Of a stretch of 64,000 bases of DNA, positions 17,193-23,815 are shown piece by piece. Source of the DNA: Acidimicrobiia bacterium (GTDB lineage Bacteria; Actinomycetota; Acidimicrobiia; Acidimicrobiales; CAIXPF01); NCBI GenBank assembly GCA_947476745.1, contig CANJRG010000009.1, positions 1 to 64,000 of the forward strand. Reading direction: 5' to 3'. Numbering within the stretch: the first letter of the stretch is position 1; each line of letters starts with the position of its first letter. The position numbers were made by a program, and so were the translations under genes. A model generated the notes under the pieces. The model searched no databases and was not told where the DNA came from. It worked only from the letters and a program-made list of their open reading frames with translations.

Positions 17193-17224
17193 CAACAGCA
17201 CACGGGACTTCCCGTGTGCTGTTG
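17193..17224 (-). terminator. 15-bp hairpin between livM and livK
   Basis: A perfect 15-bp stem (CAACAGCACACGGGA and complement) with a two-base centre, 51 bases beyond the livM stop. A short TTT follows on the minus strand. Probably ends or attenuates the livGFHM transcript before livK. The remaining ~215 bases up to the livK start show no gene. Confidence 0.6.
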
Positions 17225-17274
17225 GGTGCTTCGATCGGTTCGGGCCGGTCGGGGCAGACCGGGCCCGACCGGGA

Positions 17275-18444
17275 TCAGGCTGCTGCGGTAGCAGTCACCG
17301 GAGGCGCCCCGGCTCTTGGCAGGTGTGAGGTGTCCGGCACCTTCGGCTGGACCTGGATGACACGGGCCCGCCACTTCCGGCCGAAGGACACCACTCCGCC
17401 GGGCATGAAGAAGGCGACCAGCACCAGCATCAAGCCGTAGATGGCTCGGGCGTACACCACGTCCACATCGAACACCGGGATCAACCCGACTGCACGAGGA
17501 GCGAGGTCCTGCAGGAAGACCACGAACACCCCTCCCAGCCAGGCACCGTGCAGCGTGCCCACCCCGGCGAGCACCAGACCCATCAGCGTGATGATCGCGT
17601 AGTTGGCGTCGAACACGGACGGACCGACCGAGTCGAGCACCATGGCGATCAGCGAGCCGCCGATGCCGGCGATGGCCGCACTGAGCGCAAAGGCCAACAC
17701 CTTGGTCTTGTTCAGCGGCACCCCACTGACGGCAGCACCGATCTGGTTGTCACGCACGGCGATCATCGATCGACCGGCACGGGAGCCCAGGATGTTGCGC
17801 ACGATGAGGCAGCAGACCAGCAGGACCAGCACCGCGACCACGTACTTGTACACGGCGATCCGGGTCGACTCGTCGGTGCCCTCACCGTTGATGAAGAGGA
17901 GCTTGCGGATCGTCTCGGTCGGTACCAGCTTGTCCTCAAGGTTCCGGCCGTTGTCACCACCGGTCCGACGGGCGATGCCGCCACCTTCGATCTTGAGCAG
18001 GATCGGGAAGGTATAGGCGAGGGCAAAAGTGACCAACGCCAGATAGAGGCCCTTGATCTTCAGGGCCGGAAGGCCGACGAGGCCCCCAGCGATGAAACAC
18101 ACGATGAACGCCATGGGCAGCGTCATCCAGAAGTCCCAGCCGCTCTCGTTGATGAGGATGGTGGTGGTGTACGCACCCACACCACAGAAGGCGATGTGAC
18201 CCAGCGAGAGCAGGCCCGTCCAGCCGATGCAGACGTTCATGCCCAGGAGGAACACACCCCAGCCGGCGCACTGTGCCAGCTGCGCCACCCGGAAGCTCGG
18301 CATCATGTACGGGGCGAGAATCATCGGGATGGCCAGACACAGCCACCCGAAGGCCTGGTACATGCGGTGTTGGCTCGTCCCTGCCTGGAGCAGGAACATG
18401 GGCTTCGTTGCGGCGCCGCCGCCAGAAGAACTTCCATCACTCAT
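17275..18444 (-). CDS. livM: Branched-chain amino-acid ABC transporter permease LivM
   Basis: 389 aa. Hydrophobic helices from about residue 30 to 350. LivM-type motifs are IGWTGLLSLGHIAFCGVGAYT, GLPALKIKGLYLALVTFALA and AIAGIGGSLIAM. A ~60-residue loop (GGDNGRNLEDKLVPTETIRKLLFINGEGTDE, shown in part) sits between helices and is rich in charge, as in actinobacterial LivM. The start overlaps the livH stop (ATGA). It forms the membrane channel with LivH. Confidence 0.92.
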   Translation of the reverse strand: MSDGSSSGGGAATKPMFLLQAGTSQHRMYQAFGWLCLAIPMILAPYMMPSFRVAQLAQCAGWGVFLLGMNVCIGWTGLLSLGHIAFCGVGAYTTTILINESGWDFWMTLPMAFIVCFIAGGLVGLPALKIKGLYLALVTFALAYTFPILLKIEGGGIARRTGGDNGRNLEDKLVPTETIRKLLFINGEGTDESTRIAVYKYVVAVLVLLVCCLIVRNILGSRAGRSMIAVRDNQIGAAVSGVPLNKTKVLAFALSAAIAGIGGSLIAMVLDSVGPSVFDANYAIITLMGLVLAGVGTLHGAWLGGVFVVFLQDLAPRAVGLIPVFDVDVVYARAIYGLMLVLVAFFMPGGVVSFGRKWRARVIQVQPKVPDTSHLPRAGAPPVTATAAA

Positions 18445-19478
18445 ACTCGTTCGATCCTCCTCGTTCCGTACAGACCAGCCGGCTTGAACAGCAGCACCAC
18501 AAGGATCAGCACGAAGGCCAGAACCAGGGCGAAGTTCGACTTGAGCCAGCCGAGACCAGGAATCTCCTGGCCGTAGCCGGTGAGCATCGACTGCACCACC
18601 GCAACGATGAAGGCGCCGATTACCGAGCCGCCGATGCTGTCGAGCCCACCGAGGGTGGCGGCAGCGAAGGCGAAGATCACGAGCTTGGCCATGAAGGCCG
18701 GCTCGAGGTTGGTCTGTTTGGCCACCAGGCAGGCGCCGAGCACACCGAGCGCCGAGGCGAGGGCCCAGCCGAACTGCAGGGTCCGACCGGTGCGGACACC
18801 GACCAGACGGGCCGACTCCACGTTGGAGGACACCGCACGGAAGGCCAGACCGACCTTGGTCTTGTTCAACAGGAGGTAGATGCCGTAGATCATCAGCCCC
18901 ATGACTATCAGCGTGCCGACCGTCTCGTAGCGGAGGAAGGCACCGGCGATGGTGAAGCGATCCTTCGGGTCAGAGGGGAAGGGGCTGGGGAACTTGTGGA
19001 ACTCCAGACCCCATAACCCGCCGGCGAATGCTTCCAGGATGGCCGCGATACCGAAGGTGATGAGCACCACCGGAAGGTGGTCGTTCACGTCGAAGGGACG
19101 GATCAACGTCCGCTCGATGAGCGAGCCGAGAACCCCCATGGTGCCCATGGCGACGAACACGGCGATCCAGATCGGGAACCCGTAGCTGGTGTTGAGCCAC
19201 CAGCAGACGTACGCCCCGAACATGGCGATGTTGGCACCGGCGAAGTTGATGAGCGTCGTCGCCTTGAAGATGATCACCAAGGCGATGGCGGTCACGGCGT
19301 ACACCGCACCGTTGTTGAGCGAGTCGAAGACCCGCTGGAGGAAGAGCTTGAGCCCACCCTGGATGATTGCCGGGATGAGGGCGATCACGATCACCGCCAT
19401 CATGGCGGTCAGGATGCCCGAGCCGGTCTTGAGCCACGTCAGGAACGAGCCCCGACTTTTTGTCGTCACTGCTGTCAT
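18441..19478 (-). CDS. livH: Branched-chain amino-acid ABC transporter permease LivH
   Basis: 345 aa. It carries an extra ~35-residue N-terminal segment with one more helix before the standard LivH start (LFLQRVFDSLNNGAVYAVT). Also seen are FKATTLINFAGANIAMFGAY, SNVESARLVGVRTGR and ATLGGLDSIGGSVIGAF. ATG 19478 is used because it is 7 bases after the livF stop. It pairs with LivM. Confidence 0.92.
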   Translation of the reverse strand: MTAVTTKSRGSFLTWLKTGSGILTAMMAVIVIALIPAIIQGGLKLFLQRVFDSLNNGAVYAVTAIALVIIFKATTLINFAGANIAMFGAYVCWWLNTSYGFPIWIAVFVAMGTMGVLGSLIERTLIRPFDVNDHLPVVLITFGIAAILEAFAGGLWGLEFHKFPSPFPSDPKDRFTIAGAFLRYETVGTLIVMGLMIYGIYLLLNKTKVGLAFRAVSSNVESARLVGVRTGRTLQFGWALASALGVLGACLVAKQTNLEPAFMAKLVIFAFAAATLGGLDSIGGSVIGAFIVAVVQSMLTGYGQEIPGLGWLKSNFALVLAFVLILVVLLFKPAGLYGTRRIERV

Positions 19479-19485
19479 CGTGCCC

Positions 19486-20199
19486 TCATGCCCCCAGGTA
19501 GGCCTCACGGACGGCTTCGTTCGTCCGCAGGTCCTCCGCGCTGCCCTGCAGCACGACCTCCCCTGCTTCCAGCACGTAGCCGCGGTTTGCTATCTCCAAC
19601 GCCAGGTTGGCGTTCTGTTCGACCACCAGCATGGTGATCCCCGTCTCCCGGTTGATCTCGCCGAACCGCCGGAACAGGTCTTCGATGATGAGCGGCGCCA
19701 GACCGAGGGACGGCTCATCGAGGAGCAGGAGCTCCGGCCGGCACATCATTGCCCGGGCCACGGCCAACATCTGCTGCTCGCCACCGGAGAGCGAGCCTGC
19801 GGTCTGCGTCCGGCGCTCGCGGAGCCTCGGGAACGCATCCATCCACCGGTCGATGTCGGCCTGGATCTCTTTGTCCTTGCGGGTATAGGCCCCGACCATC
19901 AGGTTGTCGAGCACCGACATTTCGGGGAAGGTCCCCCGACCCTGCGGCACGTGGGCCACCTGCATCCGGACGATGTCCGCGGTGTCCTTGCCGACCACCT
20001 CGGTACCGGCGATCTGAATCGAACCGGTGGTGGTGACCATCGCACAGATCGCCCGCAGCGTGGTCGTCTTGCCGGCACCGTTGCCACCGAGCACCACGAC
20101 GACCTCGCCCTTGTTGACCTCGAGGTTCACGTCGCGCAGCACCTGGATGGCGCCGTAGCGGGCGTTGACGCCCGACAACTTCAACATCAGCTCGCTCAT
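19486..20199 (-). CDS. livF: Branched-chain amino-acid ABC transporter ATPase LivF
   Basis: 237 aa. Walker A GGNGAGKTT, Q-loop VPQGRGTF, signature SLSGGEQQ, Walker B LLLLDEPSLGLAP and switch VVEQN. The short form and the LivF-type EPSLGLAPL support the subfamily. The ATG at 20199 overlaps the livG stop by 4 bases. It drives uptake with LivG on the cytoplasmic side. Confidence 0.94.
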   Translation of the reverse strand: MSELMLKLSGVNARYGAIQVLRDVNLEVNKGEVVVVLGGNGAGKTTTLRAICAMVTTTGSIQIAGTEVVGKDTADIVRMQVAHVPQGRGTFPEMSVLDNLMVGAYTRKDKEIQADIDRWMDAFPRLRERRTQTAGSLSGGEQQMLAVARAMMCRPELLLLDEPSLGLAPLIIEDLFRRFGEINRETGITMLVVEQNANLALEIANRGYVLEAGEVVLQGSAEDLRTNEAVREAYLGA

Positions 20200-20960
20200 G
20201 ATGCCGATCCCCCTAGGTACGCCTCGATAACGGCAGGGTTGTTGCGAACCTCGGTGGCGTCTCCGTCCGCGATCTTCTGACCGAAGTTCAGCACCACGAT
20301 GTGCTCGGAGATGGACATGACCATCTTCATGTGGTGCTCGACGAGCAGCACGGTGAGCCCGTGACGATCGCGCAGCATGCGGATCGTCTCGGCGAGCTCG
20401 TCCACCTCGGAGTGGGTGAGGCCCGAAGCAGGCTCGTCGAGCATCAGCAGGCGGGGCTTACCAATGAGCGCACGGGCGATCTCGATACGCTTCAGGGTGC
20501 CGAAGGGCAAACCGGCCGCCGCATGGAACGCATGCTGGTGCAGATCGAGTTCCTCGAGGGCGGCGTAGGCACGCTCCTGGAGGTCCTTCTCCTCCTTGCG
20601 GGTACCGAGGCGTAAGGCTGCGGTGAAGAAGGTCTGCTTGGTGTTGGAGTAGTCACCCACCATGACGTTGTCGAGGACCGTCATGCCCGGCCACAGGGCC
20701 AGGTTCTGGAAGGTGCGGTAGATACCGTTCTTGCTCATCTGATGGGCGGCAAGGCCCAGCAGATCCTTACCGTCATAGGTGATCGAGCCTTCGGTGGCGT
20801 CGTAGATCCGGCTGACGACGTTGAACATCGTCGTCTTGCCAGCACCATTCGGACCGATCAGGCCACAGATCTGGCCCTCATCGATGTCGAATGTGAGCCC
20901 ATCCAGGGCCACGATGCCACCGAAGCGGACCGTGATGTCACGCACTTCGAGTAGAGCCAC
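20196..20960 (-). CDS. livG: Branched-chain amino-acid ABC transporter ATPase LivG
   Basis: 254 aa. Walker A GPNGAGKTT, Q-loop RTFQNLALWPGMTVLDN, signature region LPFGTLKRIEIARAL (LPFG in place of the LSGGQ form, common in LivG), Walker B LLMLDEPASGL and VEHHMKMVM. The GTG at 20960 fits the usual LivG N-terminus (ALLEVRDITVRFGG); the longer frame to 21041 is Cys/Thr-rich and not family-like. First gene of the livGFHM operon. Confidence 0.94.
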   Translation of the reverse strand: MALLEVRDITVRFGGIVALDGLTFDIDEGQICGLIGPNGAGKTTMFNVVSRIYDATEGSITYDGKDLLGLAAHQMSKNGIYRTFQNLALWPGMTVLDNVMVGDYSNTKQTFFTAALRLGTRKEEKDLQERAYAALEELDLHQHAFHAAAGLPFGTLKRIEIARALIGKPRLLMLDEPASGLTHSEVDELAETIRMLRDRHGLTVLLVEHHMKMVMSISEHIVVLNFGQKIADGDATEVRNNPAVIEAYLGGSAS

Positions 20961-21027
20961 GTGGTCTGGTTCCCCCTTCGTTTGAGTTGTCCAACAACGG
21001 CCGCAAGTATGCCTGTTCGTCGAGCTT

Positions 21028-21043
21028 GTGACCAATGCCACAG
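21028..21043. promoter_or_regulatory. Crp/GlxR-like palindrome before livG
   Basis: TGTGAC-CAAT-GCCACA resembles the actinobacterial Crp/GlxR site TGTGA-N6-TCACA with one mismatch in the right half. It lies about 20 bases downstream of the predicted -10 on the minus strand, a position that suits repression. Tentative. Confidence 0.35.
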
Positions 21044-21062
21044 GTCTGCGGAAGTCCGTTAC

Positions 21063-21090
21063 CGTATAAGCCCTACCGACGCGTTGTCAA
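21063..21090 (-). promoter_or_regulatory. Promoter of the livGFHM operon
   Basis: TTGACA, a consensus -35, then 16 bases and TATACG (or 18 bases and TACGGT). A leader of roughly 100 bases to the livG GTG follows. The rest of the 20961-21193 gap shows no gene. Confidence 0.55.
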
Positions 21091-21193
21091 CGACAGATCG
21101 TGGGCAAAGCGGAATTGCCCGTCTGAACTGCGAAGACACCCTTCGTGAAGAGCTCGGCAACGTGCGGTCATGAGTCGAAGGTCCTAGGCCGCT

Positions 21194-22123
21194 TCAACTC
21201 GTGTAGGGCAGACGACGATGCAGGAAGGAGCTGACCAGCGCCGCAAGCGGTGCCGGAGCGTCGTAGGGCAGCATGTGGCCGGCGTCGGGGATCTCATGAT
21301 GTTCCACATCGGCGAAACGGGCGACCCGGCGGGCCACCTCATCGGGGTCGAAACCCGACCAGCCCTCGATACGTGCCACCGGGCTCTGTTCCTTCCACCA
21401 CCGTTCCCAGGCTTCAGCACCGGTCACCACCAGTACCGGACAGCGCACCGCCGCCCATCGCTCCTCAGCGCGCTCGGGGTCGTGTGCCAGCAGCCAGTGA
21501 CGGGTGTACGGGTCGAACTTCCACTCCAGGCCACCCTCGGGCCCCGGCTTGGTGGCGACCTCGGCCAGGAACACCGCCCGGTCCGCATCGAGGCCGGGGT
21601 GGGCGCGACGCAGTTTGGTGGCAGCCTCGCCGTGGTCGACCATCGGTTTCGTGCGGATCGGCTGCAATGCGAGCTTCACCGAGCCACGGGCGCGGGTGAG
21701 CCGCTCAGCCGCACTGCCGGTGCCCATGCGGACCGGTGGACCGATGCCCTCGGCCACGACGAGCGCCGCCGGTACGTCGGGGAACAGCCCACAGAACTGG
21801 GCGGCAACCTGGCCGCCCAGGCTGTGGCCGACCAGGATCGGCCGTTCGAGTCCCAGCAACTCGACGACCGCCAGGACATCGCCGATGAAGTGGATCAGGC
21901 TGTAGGTGCCGGGATGGCCCGAATCGCCATGACCACGTTGGTCCAGCGAGAGCACCCGGTACTGCGGTGCGAGGGAGCGTGCAATCGGATCCATCGACCA
22001 GGCCTGGTCCGCCTGGCCGTGCAGCATCAGCACCGTCGGCGCGCGGGGTGAAGGCTCGCCGTAGTCGAGGGCAGCCAGGCGGACCGTCGGGAGGTCGAGA
22101 TGGATACGAGCGGGCTGATGCAT
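21194..22123 (-). CDS. Alpha/beta hydrolase
   Basis: 309 aa. HGQADQAWS is the oxyanion-hole region; LSLDQRGHGDSGHPG and VGHSLGGQVA (nucleophile Ser) are classic for this fold; HHEIPDAGHMLPYDAP supplies the catalytic His. Enzymes with this layout are haloalkane dehalogenase-, epoxide hydrolase- or C-C hydrolase-like. The substrate is not known. ATG 22123 was preferred over the upstream in-frame start at 22144, which adds only MGQTGRR. Confidence 0.85.
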   Translation of the reverse strand: MHQPARIHLDLPTVRLAALDYGEPSPRAPTVLMLHGQADQAWSMDPIARSLAPQYRVLSLDQRGHGDSGHPGTYSLIHFIGDVLAVVELLGLERPILVGHSLGGQVAAQFCGLFPDVPAALVVAEGIGPPVRMGTGSAAERLTRARGSVKLALQPIRTKPMVDHGEAATKLRRAHPGLDADRAVFLAEVATKPGPEGGLEWKFDPYTRHWLLAHDPERAEERWAAVRCPVLVVTGAEAWERWWKEQSPVARIEGWSGFDPDEVARRVARFADVEHHEIPDAGHMLPYDAPAPLAALVSSFLHRRLPYTS

Positions 22124-22211
22124 GCGCCGACCAGTCTGTCCCAACGGTCAGGACCCGAACGAAAGCCACCGGCCTAAGATGGTCAACCGGATCGACGCAC
22201 TGCGAGGCAGC

Positions 22212-22535
22212 ATGAACCGCAACCGGATCCTGGCGATACTCCTGGCAGCCGGGGTCGCGCTGGCCCTCTTCCTTGGCAGCTTTCCCCCCGTTCCCGCCGC
22301 GGTCGCAGCGCTGGCGTCGTACGTCCTGTTTCGCATGGGCTTCGCCATGATCGGCACCTTTGCCCGCCCGGTTCCGGGGCCTCCCCCACCCGGCGAGCTG
22401 CGCAAGGTCAAGATCCAGTACCGCTGTTCGCTCTGTGGGACCGAGGTCCGCATGACGGTGGCCAACGACGAGACACCCGATCCTCCCCGTCATTGCATGG
22501 ATGCGATGGAGTACGTGGCTCCGGCGATGGAGTAA
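22212..22535 (+). CDS. Small membrane protein with C-terminal zinc-ribbon-like Cys cluster
   Basis: 107 aa. Residues about 6-50 hold two hydrophobic helices (ILAILLAAGVALALFLG, VAALASYVLFRMGFAMIG). After a Pro-rich hinge the soluble tail contains YRCSLCGTEVRM and, 25 residues on, RHCMDAM, a Cys arrangement that could bind one metal ion. GAGG lies seven bases before ATG 22212; ATG 22179 is an alternative. TAAGAT at 22176-22181 could be its -10. No known family recognised. Confidence 0.65.
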   Translation: MNRNRILAILLAAGVALALFLGSFPPVPAAVAALASYVLFRMGFAMIGTFARPVPGPPPPGELRKVKIQYRCSLCGTEVRMTVANDETPDPPRHCMDAMEYVAPAME

Positions 22536-22543
22536 TGCCGGCC

Positions 22544-23077
22544 TCAGGCGGCGAACTCGACGGGATTGCCGTGCCTGCCCCGGGCTGGGACAGGCGCAGG
22601 TAGCAACTCGTAGACGCCCCGTTCCACGCGTCGCACACGACCCTCGAGGCGCTCGTACCCGAGGGCATCGGCAAGCGCTTTCACCGGTTGATCGCTCGCA
22701 ACAGCGAACCCCCGGCGATGAAGATCCGCGTGGAGATCAACCAAGCGAAGCGGGGAGCGGTGCACCCTGAGGATGGCGAGACACACCGATCGCAATCGAC
22801 GTCCCCACAGTTGCCGGGCATCATGACGAACCGGTGGCAGTGCCTCGTCACCATCGGGCAGCGGCTTGCGCCCTCGACGAACGAGCACGGCCCACAACTG
22901 ACGATGCTGGGCACGTAGTTCCTCGTGCATCCGTCGACGTTGCACCGACAACGTCTCGAGTTCGGCATCGATCCTGCGTAGGCCTGCCAGCGTGCTCTCA
23001 TATCGCTCGAGTGCCTGCTGTCGGCGCTCACCGAAAGGAGTTGTCTCCTGACGGATGGGATCCACTCGACGAATCAT
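22544..23077 (-). CDS. Coiled-coil protein with C-terminal winged-helix-like domain, function unknown
   Basis: 177 aa. Residues about 12-60 are a charged, Leu-rich coiled coil (RRIDAELETLSVQRRRMHEELRA, shown in part). After a linker the C-terminal 75 residues read like a winged helix: AILRVHRSPLRLVDLHADL, a turn, then VKALADALGYERLEGRVRRV and RGVYEL, the pattern of HARE-HTH-like DNA-binding modules. Possibly a DNA-binding factor. The start ATG 23077 is the first after an unlikely upstream frame. It ends eight bases from the membrane protein gene, convergently. Confidence 0.6.
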   Translation of the reverse strand: MIRRVDPIRQETTPFGERRQQALERYESTLAGLRRIDAELETLSVQRRRMHEELRAQHRQLWAVLVRRGRKPLPDGDEALPPVRHDARQLWGRRLRSVCLAILRVHRSPLRLVDLHADLHRRGFAVASDQPVKALADALGYERLEGRVRRVERGVYELLPAPVPARGRHGNPVEFAA

Positions 23078-23185
23078 GGACAGAACCTCGCTGAAGGAGG
23101 TGACGACAGGTGCCCGTGCCCCACCGGGCGGGCACGACCCGGCAGCTGCACCCATCATCCGTCCGAGGTGTGACAACGAACCACA

Positions 23186-23214
23186 TTGTCCACAGCAAGT
23201 CCAGGTTTTCCACA
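23186..23214 (+). promoter_or_regulatory. Pair of DnaA-box-like sites
   Basis: TTGTCCACA (23186-23194), a form of the actinobacterial DnaA box, and TTTTCCACA (23206-23214) lie in the same orientation 20 bases apart, about two helical turns. Both are followed by GCAA. Confidence 0.45.
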
Positions 23215-23240
23215 GCAATGAACACCCCAACCCAACGCCA

Positions 23241-23282
23241 AACGGCTCATGGCGAATCGACGTCGATTCGCCATGAGCCGTT
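23241..23282. repeat. 42-bp perfect palindrome containing the dispersed 22-bp element
   Basis: Every base pairs across the centre at 23261/23262: arms AACGGCTCAT then GGCGAATCGAC and their complement. The inner 22 bases are identical to 6675-6696. An outer inverted repeat (23221-23228 with 23291-23298) would extend a cruciform. Confidence 0.92.
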
Positions 23283-23450
23283 ACGAGTTCGGGGTGTTGA
23301 TTGAGGAACTTCGGTGGGATTCGGGGCGGGTCGCGGCGTGGCGCGTTGCTGTCGGGCTCGCGACCGTCGCAAGCCCGTGAGGTCGACTTCCCCAGGCTGG
23401 GGAAAACTCTGGGGAGAACGACAGCGATGTAACTTTCGGCGTGGGACCGC

Positions 23451-23786
23451 TCAGCGCCACTGCGTGGCGACCAAAATCCCCGACAGGATGAACCCGAGGC
23501 CGAGGAAGATGACCCAGTTGCTCGCTGCATCGTCGCGCAGGTAATTGCCGATGATCGTCAACAGCCCTAGCCCCAGAAGGGTGAACACCGTGTAGGGCAC
23601 CCACCGGCCGGACGGCTTGAGGTTGACCGACGAGCCGGGGGCGGTATAGCGCCCTGAAGCGGTCGAGGCGCTCGAGGAAACGGTACGTCCGGCCGAAGCC
23701 CGGGGAACCGTTCCGCCTTTCGGGGTCACCCTCCCGGTGGACGCAGGCGAACCACCGGGGACCTTTCGTTTCGTGGGCTTGGCCAT
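23451..23786 (-). CDS. crgA: Cell division protein CrgA
   Basis: 111 aa. The N-terminal ~60 residues are basic and Ser/Thr-rich. Two helices follow at about 66-85 and 92-108 (WVPYTVFTLLGLGLLTIIGNY; WVIFLGLGFILSGIL) with the short polar turn typical of CrgA, ending in WR. CrgA recruits and balances FtsZ-ring and wall enzymes at the septum of actinobacteria. It sits 29 bases beyond pknB but has its own -10 hexamer. The N-terminal extension is longer than in mycobacteria. Confidence 0.88.
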   Translation of the reverse strand: MAKPTKRKVPGGSPASTGRVTPKGGTVPRASAGRTVSSSASTASGRYTAPGSSVNLKPSGRWVPYTVFTLLGLGLLTIIGNYLRDDAASNWVIFLGLGFILSGILVATQWR

Positions 23787-23792
23787 GTGGAG

Positions 23793-23798
23793 AATCTA
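23793..23798 (-). promoter_or_regulatory. -10 hexamer TAGATT, leaderless crgA start
   Basis: TAGATT-CTCCAC-ATG; crgA therefore probably has its own transcript as well as read-through from pknB. Confidence 0.6.
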
Positions 23799-23815
23799 CC
23801 GCCTGGGATCCTGAC

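Larger units (their letters stand above)
23078..23450. other. 373-bp intergenic region with DnaA-box-like sites and palindromes
   Basis: No credible gene. From left to right it holds two DnaA-box-like sites (23186, 23206), a 42-bp perfect palindrome (23241-23282) with outer arms AACACCCC/GGGGTGTT, and a 17-base palindrome TTCCCCAG-G-CTGGGGAA (23388-23404). Open frames crossing it have amino-acid content typical of shadows. Confidence 0.75.

Noticed and set aside
23241-23282. Rho-independent terminator or insertion-sequence end
   Set aside because: No T-tract on either strand, no transposase and no target duplication; the shared core with larB points to a repeat family instead.
23078-23450. 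Chromosome origin (oriC)
   Set aside because: Only two DnaA-box-like sites, no AT-rich unwinding region and no dnaA/dnaN/gyrB neighbours.
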